A stretch of DNA of 64,000 nt, from positions 1,612,001 to 1,676,000 of the forward strand of contig NZ_CP133264.1 in assembly GCF_030915445.1 (NCBI RefSeq), read 5' to 3'. This stretch comes from Clostridium sp. OS1-26 (lineage in GTDB: Bacteria > Bacillota > Clostridia > Clostridiales > Clostridiaceae). The notes beneath the pieces are model-generated. The model saw nothing but the letters and a program-made list of their open reading frames with translations. It did no database searches and had not been told where the DNA came from. Both the position numbers and the translations under genes were made by a program. Positions within the stretch are counted from its first letter, which is position 1, and every line of letters starts with the position of its first letter. Of this stretch, positions 10,619 through 20,152 are shown piece by piece.

Positions 10619-11237
10619 ATGAATATAGATAAAGCTATTAGAAAGCAAAAAAAATCTTATAAAAGATTTCTGCTATCTATGAGCTTTAATCTTTTTTGTT
10701 TTACCTATTGCTTTGTTTTTATCTAAAAAGCTAAGTCTATTTTACATATCATATTTAGTAATTATAGAAGTGCTTATATTTATAGCTGTAATTATAAGGA
10801 TTGACAAGGAGACATTGAGATTTGCTTGTGTTGGGAGTAAATTAAAAATATCACTTGGAATAAGAAAGAAAGCTATAAATATAAATTGTGAAAAAGTTTC
10901 ATTAGTTCATGTTGAGAAAATTCCATCTGATGAAGATGATATAAGTGAATTTAAAATAATTCTTCTAGCAACATCAAAGTTTAGAAGTGAAAGAATGATT
11001 CCCGTGAACTTAAATTTTTTAAAAAATCATTCATATGTAGCTTATCAATATAATAGGCTAAAAATTCTATACCCAGAGGAGAGCTATTACTATACTATAA
11101 TAAAAAGGGGTAAACTTAATAAGTATCCTCTACTGGATATTATATATAAAAACTGTGTCTATTCACATTTTACAGAAGAGTGCATTGAAAAAATAAAATT
11201 TTATCGAGAAAATTCTCAATATTACAGGAATAAATAA
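10619..11237 (+). pseudogene. Uncharacterised two-helix membrane protein, frame broken by a 1-base insertion
   Basis: The gene starts at ATG 10619 behind AGAGGGTAAGG with MNIDKAIRKQKKSYKRFLLSM. It runs into a stop after the T run at 10692-10697. Removing one T joins it to the long downstream frame, giving about 205 residues: a basic N terminus, two hydrophobic helices (about 20-38 and 46-65) and a soluble C-terminal part. I do not recognise the family. It probably belongs to the prfA unit, 29 bases downstream. The T-run position makes a sequencing error more likely than real decay. Confidence 0.65.
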
Positions 11238-11327
11238 CTCTAAAAATCCATTCCTAAAGTTTTGGAATATATACATTACTATATAAATACATATGATATA
11301 GAAGTAATTTAAAATAAAGGTGATGTT

Positions 11328-12050
11328 TTGAGTGAAAATATGATTCGTATTGTATTAATTGGTAGTGTAGTATCTTTAATAGGTACAATGACTGGAGCCT
11401 TACTAGGAGTGATAGTAAAAAGACCTTCTAATAGGTTTCTAGGAGGAATAATTGGTTTTGCAGGAGGGCTGATGTTAGCAGTAGTAGTATTTGACCTGAT
11501 TCCGGAGGCTCTTACAAAATGGAATTTCGTTGGCACTTTAGTTTTTTGTATCTTAGGAATTATAATTATAGCCATAATAGATAACAAGATAAATATAGGT
11601 AGTATGGACAAGCATGTAAAGGTTGCTTTTATGGCAGCACTAGGACTTATGATTCACAATTTTCCAGAAGGAATAATAATGGGGTGTGGTTTTGCTGCTG
11701 GAGGTACTTTAGGAATAAAAATGAGCATAATAATAGCAATTCACGATATTCCTGAAGGCATAGCAGTATCAGCGCCACTAATTGCTTCTAGAGTTAGAAT
11801 ATCTAGGATATTATTCTATACTTTTATAACAGCTTTTCCTACCGCCATTGGCACATGGATTGGAGCGTACATAGCAAATATATCGGTAAATGTTCTTGGT
11901 GCATGTCTGGCCTTTGCATCTGGAATAATGTTATATGTGGTCTGTGGTGAAATGATACCTGAGTCATCAAAACTTTGGGATGGAGTAACAAGTACTATTG
12001 GGGTTCTAAGCGGAATTATGATAGGACTTTTTATGGTAAGAGTGTTATAG
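11328..12050 (+). CDS. ZIP-family metal transporter
   Basis: A 240-residue, eight-helix membrane protein. It has the ZIP metal-site motifs HNFPEGI (helix 4) and HDIPEGIA (helix 5), each with the His and Glu that bind the transported ion, and a conserved PE in helix 2 (DLIPEAL). ZIP proteins bring zinc or other divalent metals into the cytoplasm; the exact metal cannot be read from the sequence. The start is a TTG at 11328 behind AAAGGTG; the ATG at 11340 is too far from that site. It has its own terminator and no metal-regulator box that I could recognise. Confidence 0.85.
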   Translation: MSENMIRIVLIGSVVSLIGTMTGALLGVIVKRPSNRFLGGIIGFAGGLMLAVVVFDLIPEALTKWNFVGTLVFCILGIIIIAIIDNKINIGSMDKHVKVAFMAALGLMIHNFPEGIIMGCGFAAGGTLGIKMSIIIAIHDIPEGIAVSAPLIASRVRISRILFYTFITAFPTAIGTWIGAYIANISVNVLGACLAFASGIMLYVVCGEMIPESSKLWDGVTSTIGVLSGIMIGLFMVRVL

Positions 12051-12058
12051 TGTTAATT

Positions 12059-12098
12059 TTAGACTGTGGAGAGTTTTATTTGATCTACAGTCTTTTTA
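12059..12098 (+). terminator. Terminator after the ZIP gene
   Basis: Stem AGACTGT/ACAGTCT (12061-12067 with 12087-12093) followed by TTTTTATG. Confidence 0.7.
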
Positions 12099-12162
12099 TG
12101 TTTTTAGGATTAGTAGGTAAACTTGAAATATTGTTTATATTAAACTATAATTAACAATTAAA

Positions 12163-12253
12163 ATATAGTATTCACTTATACAAATATAGTATATTGTATT
12201 TAACACTTTCGTAATTAACATGTTGTATATTTGATTAATTTAGTATATTGTAT
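12163..12253 (+). promoter_or_regulatory. Repeated TAGTATATTGTAT motif upstream of the GltD-like gene
   Basis: The 13-mer TAGTATATTGTAT occurs at 12187-12199 and again at 12241-12253, 54 bases apart; a partial copy lies near 12165 and a TTGTATATTT near 12222. The 325-base gap holds no gene I can support. The spacing of about five helical turns fits a repressor or activator site pair, but the factor is unknown. Confidence 0.3.
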
Positions 12254-12375
12254 ATTAGAAAATAATTTATTAATTTAAAAGTACTAGTAAAATGTGTTCT
12301 ATAGGTTAAAATAAGTTATTAGAATAAAACGTTGCTATAAGCATTGTAACATTGAGATATAGGAGGAATAATGTA

Positions 12376-13617
12376 ATGGGACAATTTGTAATAGAAGAAG
12401 CTAAAAGATGCCTTCAGTGTAAGAAACCTATGTGTAAAGAAGGATGTCCAGTCAATACTCCAGTTAATGAAGTTATAAAGTTATTTTTAGAGGGAAATAT
12501 TAATGAAGCAGGAGAAAAGCTTTTTAACAATAATCCGCTTTCTGTAGTGTGCTCGCTTGTTTGTCCTCATGAGAAACAATGTGAAGGCCATTGTGTAATG
12601 GGAAAAAAGAATAGTCCTGTTAAAATAAGTTCAATAGAAAATTATATATCGGATTATTATTTAAACTCTATAACTCCAGAGGTAGTAAAAGATACTAATA
12701 AAAAAGTAGCCATAATAGGATCTGGACCGGCTGGAATTACTATAGCAATTATTCTAGCCTCTAAGGGCTATGATATAACCATATTTGAAGCGCATGATAA
12801 AATAGGTGGAGTTTTACGATATGGTATTCCAGAGTTTAGATTACCTAAAGATATTTTGGAAAAGTTAAAAGATAAATTAATAAACATGGGAATAAAAATA
12901 AGACCTAACACTTTAATTGGGTCAGTTATAACAATTGATGATCTCTTTAGAGATGGCTATAAAGCTATATTTATAGGAACAGGAGTATGGAAGTCAAGTG
13001 CTCTTGGACTAAAAGGAGAGAGCTTAGGACATGTTCATTATGCAATAGATTATTTAAAAAATCCTAATGTATATGACTTAGGGAAAAGGGTATGTATAAT
13101 AGGAGCTGGCAATGTGGCAATGGACGTTGCCAGAACTGCATTAAGAAATGGATCAAGAGAAGTTTATGTAATGTGTAGAAGGGGACCTGAAAATATTCAA
13201 GCTGAGAGGGCTGAAGTTGAATATGCAAAAATTGATGGAGTTAAATTTGAATTTTATAAATCCCCTGTAGAGATAGTTGAAGAAGGCATTAAATATGTGA
13301 ATAATAAAGTAGTAAAAGATGAAGAAGGTAAGGAAAAGGTAGTTCCGATAGAGGGAACAGAAGAGATATTTAAAGCTGATTCTGTTATCATAGCTGTAGG
13401 TCAAGGACCTAGAGCAAATATAGTATCGAGTACAAAGGGAATAGAGCTAAAGGATAAAGGCTTAGTTGCCACCGATGAATTTGGAAGAACTACAAGAGAG
13501 GGTGTTTTTGCATCTGGAGATGTAGTAACAGGAGCTAAAACAGTAGTTAAGGCTGTAGAATTGTCAAAAATGGTGGCACAAGCAATTGATGAGTATGTTA
13601 CTGAAAAATATAAGTAA
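12376..13617 (+). CDS. NAD(P)-dependent oxidoreductase of the glutamate synthase small-subunit (GltD) type
   Basis: A 413-residue flavoprotein. The N terminus has the two-cluster cysteine set CLQCKKPMCKEGCP and CSLVCPHEKQCEGHC, typical of the adrenodoxin-reductase-like beta subunits. Then come the FAD loop GSGPAG (about 117-122), YGIPEFRLPK, the NAD(P) loop GAGNVAMDVART and the C-terminal FAD motif ASGDVVTGAKTVVKAV. No large glutamate synthase gene is nearby, so it may act as the stand-alone type or as the NfnB/SudA-like partner of another protein. The start at 12376 is placed by AGGAGG nine bases upstream; the ATG at 12371 reads straight into a stop. Confidence 0.85.
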   Translation: MGQFVIEEAKRCLQCKKPMCKEGCPVNTPVNEVIKLFLEGNINEAGEKLFNNNPLSVVCSLVCPHEKQCEGHCVMGKKNSPVKISSIENYISDYYLNSITPEVVKDTNKKVAIIGSGPAGITIAIILASKGYDITIFEAHDKIGGVLRYGIPEFRLPKDILEKLKDKLINMGIKIRPNTLIGSVITIDDLFRDGYKAIFIGTGVWKSSALGLKGESLGHVHYAIDYLKNPNVYDLGKRVCIIGAGNVAMDVARTALRNGSREVYVMCRRGPENIQAERAEVEYAKIDGVKFEFYKSPVEIVEEGIKYVNNKVVKDEEGKEKVVPIEGTEEIFKADSVIIAVGQGPRANIVSSTKGIELKDKGLVATDEFGRTTREGVFASGDVVTGAKTVVKAVELSKMVAQAIDEYVTEKYK

Positions 13618-13670
13618 AAGGTTTATAAAGTTGTTTAATATAATTTAGCAATAAGGTGGTATAAAACAAA

Positions 13671-14723
13671 ATGGATACAAAAATAATTATGCTTGATGAG
13701 AGTAATCTTGACAAAAACATCATACAAGAGGCTGGAAAGGTCTTAAGAGAAGGGGGATTAGTAGTGTTTCCTACAGAAACTGTCTATGGACTTGGCGCTA
13801 ACGCGTTAGATCCGGAGGCAGTGAAAAAAATATTTGAAGCTAAAGGGAGGCCGCAGGACAACCCTCTAATAGTTCATATAGCAGATACTGAAGAGATAAG
13901 GCCTTTAGTTTCAGAAATCCCAGAAATGGCTAAAAGGTTTATGGAAAAATTTTGGCCAGGTCCTATGACAATAATATTACCTAAATCTTCAATTATACCA
14001 GACGAGACAAGTGCAGCATTACCATGCGTAGGAATTAGGATGCCTTCTAATAACGTTGCTAGAGAACTTATAAGGGCAGCTGGAGTTCCAATTGCCGCAC
14101 CTTCTGCTAATATTTCAGGAAGACCTAGTCCTACAGATGTGCAAAGGTGTATAGAAGATTTAAGAGGAAAGGTAGACTACATTATTGGTGGGAATATGTG
14201 TGATATTGGTCTTGAATCTACAGTAATTGATTGCACTACTGAACCAACCTGTGTTTTAAGACCAGGAGGAATAACTTTAGAGATGCTAAGAGAAGTGGAT
14301 AAAGATACATATATAGATCCAGCAATAATGAAGAAACCAGAAAAAGATTTTAGACCTAAAGCTCCAGGAATGAAATATAGGCACTATGCTCCTAAGGCTC
14401 CTGTAAAAATTGTTCAAGGAGATTTGAAAAAAACTATTGAAAAAATCAATGAAATAGTGCAAAATTATATAGATGAAAATAAAGTTGTTGGAATAATGGC
14501 TACAGACGAAACAGCAGAGTACTATGAAAAAGGTATAGTAATATCTCTAGGAAGTAGAGATAACATGATAAGTGTGTCACAAAGTTTATTTGAAACACTT
14601 AGAATGTTTGATGATAAAGAAGTTGATATAATTATTGCTGAAGCCTTTGAAGAAAATGGTGTAGGTGTGGCTGTTATGAATAGACTTAAAAAATCTGCTG
14701 GATTTGATATCATTAAAGTGTAA
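13671..14723 (+). CDS. ywlC: L-threonylcarbamoyladenylate synthase (Sua5/YwlC type)
   Basis: Forms threonylcarbamoyl-AMP from threonine, bicarbonate and ATP, the first step of the t6A37 modification of ANN-decoding tRNAs. 350 residues: a YrdC catalytic domain (about 1-210) with TETVYGLGANA, the KGRPQDNPL pocket and PSANISGRPSPT, then the Sua5 linker (PGMKYRHYAPKAP) and C-terminal domain. The long form is the Sua5 type. It is followed 23 bases on by the ywlE homologue, the same order as in Bacillus. Confidence 0.95.
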   Translation: MDTKIIMLDESNLDKNIIQEAGKVLREGGLVVFPTETVYGLGANALDPEAVKKIFEAKGRPQDNPLIVHIADTEEIRPLVSEIPEMAKRFMEKFWPGPMTIILPKSSIIPDETSAALPCVGIRMPSNNVARELIRAAGVPIAAPSANISGRPSPTDVQRCIEDLRGKVDYIIGGNMCDIGLESTVIDCTTEPTCVLRPGGITLEMLREVDKDTYIDPAIMKKPEKDFRPKAPGMKYRHYAPKAPVKIVQGDLKKTIEKINEIVQNYIDENKVVGIMATDETAEYYEKGIVISLGSRDNMISVSQSLFETLRMFDDKEVDIIIAEAFEENGVGVAVMNRLKKSAGFDIIKV

Positions 14724-14746
14724 TTCTATGTTTTAGGAGGTTAGTT

Positions 14747-15205
14747 ATGAAAAATATACTATTTGTTTGTACAGGAAATACTTGTAGAAGTTGTATGGCA
14801 GAAGCTATTTTTAATAAGAAGTGTGATATAGACAATCTTACAGCTATTTCTGCTGGTATAGCTGTATTAAGCAATAGTAAAACCTCAAAAAACTCTACAA
14901 TTGTTACGAAGGAGAATACTGGAATAAATTTAAGTGATAGAAACTCAGTTCAGCTTACTAAGAACATGTTAGAAAATTCAGAACTTGTTTTAACTATGAC
15001 AACATATATAAGAGATATTTTAGGTGCTAAATTTCCGGAATTTAAGCATAAAATCTATACATTAAATGAGTATATTTCTATGGAGAATGATATAGTTGAC
15101 CCATTTGGTGGTGACGTAGAAATCTATAGAAATACCTATAGGCAATTAGAAAACAGTATTGTATTGCTATTGAACAAATTGAAAGAAGATATAGGCATTG
15201 TATAA
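14747..15205 (+). CDS. ywlE: Low-molecular-weight phosphatase, probable protein-arginine phosphatase
   Basis: 152 residues. The P-loop is CTGNTCRS (Cys7 to Arg13) and the general acid is in DPFGGD. Thr in the third-last loop position, where tyrosine phosphatases have Ile or Leu, is the residue known to favour phospho-arginine in YwlE. The residue after the loop is Cys (CRSCMAE) where the family usually has Pro, so three Cys lie within nine residues. YwlE reverses McsB arginine phosphorylation; mcsB is not in this window. It sits in the Bacillus order between ywlC and rpiB. Confidence 0.85.
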   Translation: MKNILFVCTGNTCRSCMAEAIFNKKCDIDNLTAISAGIAVLSNSKTSKNSTIVTKENTGINLSDRNSVQLTKNMLENSELVLTMTTYIRDILGAKFPEFKHKIYTLNEYISMENDIVDPFGGDVEIYRNTYRQLENSIVLLLNKLKEDIGIV

Positions 15206-15297
15206 TGCTATTATCTTCTTTTGTAGTCTGATAATTTATAATTTATTAAAATAAATTATTTAATTATAGTAACACTATATCTTGGAGGTGTTTTAAC

Positions 15298-15747
15298 ATG
15301 AAGATTGCATTAGGAAGCGATCATGCGGGATTACCGCTAAAGAATGAAATAATAAAACATTTAGAGGCAAAAGGAATAGAAATTAAGGATTTTGGTACAT
15401 ACACTGAACAATCCTGTGACTATCCTGAGTTTGCATTAAAAGTCGCTGAAGAAGTAGCGGGGAAAAAATATGAACTTGGAATATTAGTTTGTGGCACTGG
15501 CATAGGGATAAGCATAGCTGCCAATAAAGTTCCAGGAGTGAGAGTTGCACTATGTGGTGATACTTTTAGCGCTCATGCTTGTAGAGAGCACAATGATGCT
15601 AATATACTTGCATTAGGTCAGAGGGTTGTGGGACCAGGACTTGCGCTTGACATAGTAGACACATTCATAAAAACTGAATTTGAAGGTGGTAGACACCAAA
15701 GAAGAATAGATGGAATTTCTGAAATTGAAAAAAAGTATAGTAAATAA
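15298..15747 (+). CDS. rpiB: Ribose-5-phosphate isomerase B
   Basis: Interconverts ribose 5-phosphate and ribulose 5-phosphate in the pentose phosphate pathway. 149 residues with the RpiB/LacAB signatures: SDHAGLPLK at the N terminus, the catalytic CGTGIGISI (Cys about 65), an anion-hole block and REHNDANILALG with the His, and EGGRHQRRI near the end. The start follows GGAGGTG. In Bacillus this gene (ywlF) has the same neighbours. Confidence 0.95.
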   Translation: MKIALGSDHAGLPLKNEIIKHLEAKGIEIKDFGTYTEQSCDYPEFALKVAEEVAGKKYELGILVCGTGIGISIAANKVPGVRVALCGDTFSAHACREHNDANILALGQRVVGPGLALDIVDTFIKTEFEGGRHQRRIDGISEIEKKYSK

Positions 15748-15840
15748 TATCTAATAATTTTTTAAAATTAAGTATAAGTCAGAAATTTAGAGTAAAAATT
15801 ATTCTTAATTTCTGTGTATTATATAGGAGGAATAAAATAA

Positions 15841-16470
15841 ATGAGTAAAGTAACACAAATAGCACATCCATTAATATTACATAAGCTATCTCTAATAAGA
15901 GATAAAAATACAGGTTCAAAGGATTTTAGGGAACTTGTTGAAGAAGTAGCTATGCTTATGGCATATGAAGTAACTCGTGATTTACAGCTTGAAGTAGTAG
16001 AAATAGAAACTCCAGTATGTAAGGCAAAGTGTAAAATGCTTGCAGGAAAGAAAGTAGCTATAGTTCCAATACTTAGAGCAGGCCTTGGTATGGTTGGAGG
16101 CATGACAAAACTTATACCAGCAGCAAAAGTTGGACATATAGGACTATATAGAGACGAAGAAACATTAAAGCCAGTAGAGTATTTCTGTAAGCTCCCACAA
16201 GATATAGAAGAGAGAGATGTAATCGTTACGGATCCTATGCTTGCAACAGGTGGCTCAGCAGTAGATGCTATTACTCTTTTAAAACAAAAGGGTGCTAAAA
16301 ATATAAGATTAATGTGTCTTATAGCTGCTCCAGAAGGAATAAAAGCCGTTATGGACGCTCACCCAGATATAGATATATATATTGCATCTATAGATGAAAA
16401 ATTAAATGAAAAAGGATATATTGTGCCTGGTCTTGGAGATGCAGGAGACAGATTATACGGAACTAAATAA
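15841..16470 (+). CDS. upp: Uracil phosphoribosyltransferase
   Basis: Converts uracil and PRPP to UMP in pyrimidine salvage. 209 residues. It has [25 protein letters not shown], the PRPP loop [10 protein letters not shown] (about 130-139) and the uracil-binding end [17 protein letters not shown]. The start follows AGGAGGAA. No PyrR-type attenuator is visible in the 93-base gap. A strong terminator follows, closing the ywlC-upp stretch. Confidence 0.97.
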   Translation: MSKVTQIAHPLILHKLSLIRDKNTGSKDFRELVEEVAMLMAYEVTRDLQLEVVEIETPVCKAKCKMLAGKKVAIVPILRAGLGMVGGMTKLIPAAKVGHIGLYRDEETLKPVEYFCKLPQDIEERDVIVTDPMLATGGSAVDAITLLKQKGAKNIRLMCLIAAPEGIKAVMDAHPDIDIYIASIDEKLNEKGYIVPGLGDAGDRLYGTK

Positions 16471-16520
16471 TCTATATAATAAAAAGCAGTGAATTATGTC
16501 ACTGCTTTTTATTATATAGA
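16471..16520 (+). terminator. Terminator after upp
   Basis: A 22-bp perfect stem (16471-16492 with 16499-16520) with a 6-base loop, containing the core AAAAAGCAGTGA/TCACTGCTTTTT. Confidence 0.9.
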
Positions 16521-16649
16521 TTATCAAGTCATAAAGTTAACTGGATAATATTAAGTTTTACATATATAATGTTTAATGAGTGCTTTTAATTACATCATTT
16601 TTATTATAGAATAAAAGAAGATTAATAACAGCAACTATCGGAGGAAGTT

Positions 16650-17138
16650 ATGAATAGAATTGATAAAAATAACTATTATTTAGATATATGTGAGACTGTA
16701 TTAGAAAGAGGAACATGCTTGAGGCGTAACTTTGCAGCTATAATAGTGAAAAATGATGAGATTATGTCAACAGGATATTCAGGAGCACCTAGAGGAAGAA
16801 AAAACTGCTGTGATTTAGGGTACTGTAGAAGAGAGGAATTAAATGTACCAAGAGGTACACGTTATGAGTTGTGTAGATCCGTTCATGCAGAGCAAAATGC
16901 TATTATATCTGCTAGAAGACAAGATATGATAGGCTCAACTATGTATCTAGTTGGCAGAGAATGTAGTTCTGGAGAATATGTACATAATGCTTCTCCTTGT
17001 TCACTGTGTAAGAGATTTATAATTAATTCAGGAATTGAAAAAGTTATAATACGTGATACTAAGAAAGTTTATAGAGAAATAAATGTAGATGAATGGATTG
17101 AAAATGATGATTCTCTAGAAGGTGATGGATGTTATTAA
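16650..17138 (+). CDS. comEB: Deoxycytidylate deaminase (ComEB-like)
   Basis: Deaminates dCMP to dUMP, feeding thymidylate synthesis. 162 residues with the zinc motif HAEQNAI (His/Glu) and PCSLCKRF (two zinc Cys), and a second metal region C..CCDLGYCRR typical of dCMP deaminases. The comEB name reflects homology to the gene next to Bacillus competence genes; here there is no com operon alongside. The start follows GGAGGAAG. It leads into tagO after 71 bases. Confidence 0.92.
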   Translation: MNRIDKNNYYLDICETVLERGTCLRRNFAAIIVKNDEIMSTGYSGAPRGRKNCCDLGYCRREELNVPRGTRYELCRSVHAEQNAIISARRQDMIGSTMYLVGRECSSGEYVHNASPCSLCKRFIINSGIEKVIIRDTKKVYREINVDEWIENDDSLEGDGCY

Positions 17139-17209
17139 GTAGCGGCAATAACACTGTGTTTGTTCGGTCTAGCTGAGCGGTGCTTAATATAAATAAGGAA
17201 GGTTAACTT

Positions 17210-18253
17210 ATGAATAAATTATATGTTTTAGCATTGGTTTCAATAATAATTTCTGCTATTTTTACACCAATTATAAAAAAAATTGCAGTAAAAATAAAAG
17301 TTATAGATATTCCAAAAGACGACAGAAGAATACATAAAAAACCTATACCGCTTCTAGGTGGTTTAGCAATATATATTTCTTTTGTGTTAACTTTGGTGTT
17401 AAAAACAGGAGCATTGTCTAAATCGGAAATAGGAATACTAATAGGTGCCACGATTATAGCATTAGGTGGGTTTTTAGATGATAAATTTGAAATAAGACCA
17501 TGGCAAAAGCTTTTATTTCAAATAGCGGCAGCCTTAGCGCTAACTTCTTATGGCGTTAGAATAGTTTTGATAACAAATCCAATAAGTAGCGCAGAACTTT
17601 ATATTAATATAGGAATACTATCAATTCCACTTACTATAGTTTGGGTGGTAGGTATTACTAATGCTTTAAATTTAATAGATGGCTTGGATGGCTTAGCAGC
17701 AGGAGTTGCTTTTATTTCTACAGTCACCATTTTTATTATAACTTTCTTAAATGGAAAAGTTGAAGCACAAGTATTAGAAGCGCAAGTATTAACTGTAATA
17801 TTAGCAGGGTCTATATTGGGCTTCTTACCTTATAATTTCAATCCGGCCTCTATATTTTTGGGGGATACAGGAGCGCAATTATTGGGCTTTTTATTAGCGG
17901 CGATATCCATAGAAGGTGCCATAAAGTCTGCAACAGCCTTTGCAATTGCTGTGCCTATTCTTGCGCTAGGAATACCAATATACGATACACTTTTTGCTAT
18001 GATTAGAAGAAAGATAAATGGGAAGCCTATAATGCAGGCAGATAAAGGACATCTTCATCATAGATTATTAGACATGGGACTTAATCAAAGGCAGGCAGTT
18101 ATAATTATGTATCTAATAAGCGCTGTACTAGGTAGCTTTGCTATAATAGCAATGCAAATAAGTAGTCAAAGGTCCTATTTCCTCCTTGCTCTTGTCATGG
18201 TGGTTCTAGTAATAGTAGCTTGGAAATTTGGTTTTTTTGAACATAGAGAATAA
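17210..18253 (+). CDS. tagO: UDP-GlcNAc:undecaprenyl-phosphate GlcNAc-1-phosphate transferase (TagO/WecA family)
   Basis: Loads GlcNAc-1-P onto the lipid carrier, the first step of wall teichoic acid or other surface-polymer synthesis. 347 residues with about ten membrane helices. It has the family motifs DDKFEIRPWQKL, NALNLIDGLDGLAAG (catalytic Asp), FLGDTGAQLLGF and the cytoplasmic HLHHRLLDMGL loop. The pairing with mnaA just downstream fits a teichoic acid or ManNAc-containing polymer pathway. Confidence 0.93.
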   Translation: MNKLYVLALVSIIISAIFTPIIKKIAVKIKVIDIPKDDRRIHKKPIPLLGGLAIYISFVLTLVLKTGALSKSEIGILIGATIIALGGFLDDKFEIRPWQKLLFQIAAALALTSYGVRIVLITNPISSAELYINIGILSIPLTIVWVVGITNALNLIDGLDGLAAGVAFISTVTIFIITFLNGKVEAQVLEAQVLTVILAGSILGFLPYNFNPASIFLGDTGAQLLGFLLAAISIEGAIKSATAFAIAVPILALGIPIYDTLFAMIRRKINGKPIMQADKGHLHHRLLDMGLNQRQAVIIMYLISAVLGSFAIIAMQISSQRSYFLLALVMVVLVIVAWKFGFFEHRE

Positions 18254-18314
18254 CTTGTATCTAGGCAGCAGTAATAAAGAACAGTTGCCTTGAGGCTAAA
18301 ACGGAGGTATATTT

Positions 18315-19463
18315 ATGGAAAAAGTTAAGGTTATTACGATATTTGGAACAAGGCCTGAAGCAATAAAAATGGCGCCTTTGGTCAAGGAAATGGAGAAAAA
18401 TCCAAATATAGAAAATAAGGTTTGTGTAACAGCACAACACAGGCAGATGTTGGATCAGGTATTAGATTTATTTAATATTACTCCTGACTTTGACTTGAAC
18501 ATTATGCAAAGTAAGCAAACTCTTACAGGTATAACTACAAGAGTACTAGAGGGACTTGAGGATATATTTGAAAAGGAGAACCCTAATTTAGTTCTTGTAC
18601 ATGGAGACACTACAACAACTTTTGCCGGTGCTTTAGCAGCATTTTACCAAAAAATAAAAGTTGGACATGTGGAAGCAGGGCTTAGAACTTTTGATAAGTA
18701 TTTTCCATTTCCTGAAGAGATGAATAGAAAACTTACAGGTTCAATGGCAGATTTGCATTTTGCACCAACAGCAGGTTCAAAAAGCAATCTTTTAAGAGAA
18801 GGAATTGACGAAAAAGATATATTTGTTACTGGAAATACAGTTATTGATGCTATGGAATTTACAGTAGATGATAGTTATGTATTTAATAATGACGAACTTA
18901 ATGACATAGAATACGATAAAAAGAAAGTAATAATGGTTACAGCACATAGAAGAGAAAATTGGGGAGATGGAATCGAAAATATATGTAATGCTTTAAAAAG
19001 AATTGTTGAAGAGAACAGTGATGTAGAGATAGTATATTTAGTTCATCTAAATCCAGTAGTTAAAGATGTCGTTTATAGAATTCTAGGCGGAATACCAAGG
19101 GTACACCTATTACCACCATTAGATACAAAGGAAACTCATAACCTAATGAATAAATGTTTTATGGTTATGACAGACTCTGGTGGACTTCAGGAAGAGGCGC
19201 CGCATTTAGGAAAGCCAGTGCTGGTTTTAAGAGATGTTACTGAAAGGCCAGAGGCTGTAAAGGCAGGTACTGTTAAGCTTGTTGGAACGGATATCACAAC
19301 CATACTAAATACAGCTAATGAACTAATAAGAAATTCAGCTGAATATGATAAAATGAGTAGAGCTATAAATCCTTATGGTGATGGTAAGGCTTCAGAAAGA
19401 ATTGTGCATGCAATATTAGACTATTTTGGTATTCAAAAAATGAAATATGAGGAATTTAGCTAG
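18315..19463 (+). CDS. wecB: UDP-N-acetylglucosamine 2-epimerase (non-hydrolysing)
   Basis: Interconverts UDP-GlcNAc and UDP-ManNAc. 382 residues, GT-B fold. It has FGTRPEAIKMAPLV at the N terminus, VHGDTTTTFAGALAAF, GHVEAGLRT, PEEMNRKLT, THRREN-like TAHRRENWGD, and the C-terminal TDSGGLQEEAP and RDVTERPEA substrate motifs. Known as mnaA in Bacillus. It ends in a terminator that overlaps its stop codon. Its product would feed the tagO-initiated polymer. Confidence 0.95.
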   Translation: MEKVKVITIFGTRPEAIKMAPLVKEMEKNPNIENKVCVTAQHRQMLDQVLDLFNITPDFDLNIMQSKQTLTGITTRVLEGLEDIFEKENPNLVLVHGDTTTTFAGALAAFYQKIKVGHVEAGLRTFDKYFPFPEEMNRKLTGSMADLHFAPTAGSKSNLLREGIDEKDIFVTGNTVIDAMEFTVDDSYVFNNDELNDIEYDKKKVIMVTAHRRENWGDGIENICNALKRIVEENSDVEIVYLVHLNPVVKDVVYRILGGIPRVHLLPPLDTKETHNLMNKCFMVMTDSGGLQEEAPHLGKPVLVLRDVTERPEAVKAGTVKLVGTDITTILNTANELIRNSAEYDKMSRAINPYGDGKASERIVHAILDYFGIQKMKYEEFS

Positions 19464-19490
19464 AAAGTAATTTCTAGCTATTCTTTTTTT
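19457..19490 (+). terminator. Terminator overlapping the end of wecB/mnaA
   Basis: Perfect 10-bp stem (19457-19466 with 19471-19480), GTAA loop, then TTCTTTTTTT. Confidence 0.92.
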
Positions 19491-19493
19491 AAA

Positions 19494-20152
19494 ATTGCAA
19501 TTTTGTGACACATTATTGCAATTTTATGACATTTCAATTCTGGTTTTATGGTATATTAATCCAAATAAATAGGGTATTGTTGTAGTTTTGTCATATATTA
19601 TTGCAATTTTATAATATATTATAAAGAAAAAAATATATTAAGTATAAAAATTCTAATTGAAACATAATTAAAAAGGAGTTATTATATTAAATAAGTATAA
19701 AATTTTCTCTTAAATGACCTATAAATTTACAATGTAAATAATAAATAACACAAAAAAATGTAAAAAGAGTAGCCTAATTAAAGAAAAAGCGACTTTATTT
19801 ATTAAAATTTATGAAAAAATATCATTTATAATGCATGTATATACAAATAATATGTCAAAAAAATTATATTATTTAGACAATTGCAATATTAAATAAATAA
19901 AGAATTTAAAGCTCTTGGGCTTAATGTTGAGAATTTTCGATATTTTTTGAAAAATGCATTGATAATCGTAGATATTTGTTAATTGAAGTAAATTAAATAA
20001 AATTAAAGTAATGAAGATAAAATGGAATTATATTGTTAAAAAATCGACTATTAAGGCTAAATATTAAGATTATAGAGAGAATGCAGGATTTTATTTATAT
20101 TTCCTGAGATTATATAATAGATTATCATGTAAATATTCTGGAGGAATTGAAA
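19494..20152 (+). promoter_or_regulatory. Gene-free region upstream of the ATP synthase operon with repeated ATTGCAAT palindromes
   Basis: No coding sequence is supported in about 660 very AT-rich bases. The motif ATTGCAATTTTRTGACA is at 19494-19510 and 19515-19531 (21 bases apart, two helical turns), a looser copy is at 19600-19616, and the bare palindrome ATTGCAAT recurs at 19880-19887. These could be operator sites for the atp operon. I could not pick one atp promoter with confidence. Confidence 0.4.

Noticed and set aside
16471..16520. The upp palindrome as an insertion-element end
   Set aside because: It is a plain stem-loop with a T-rich right arm directly after a stop codon, so terminator is the simpler call.
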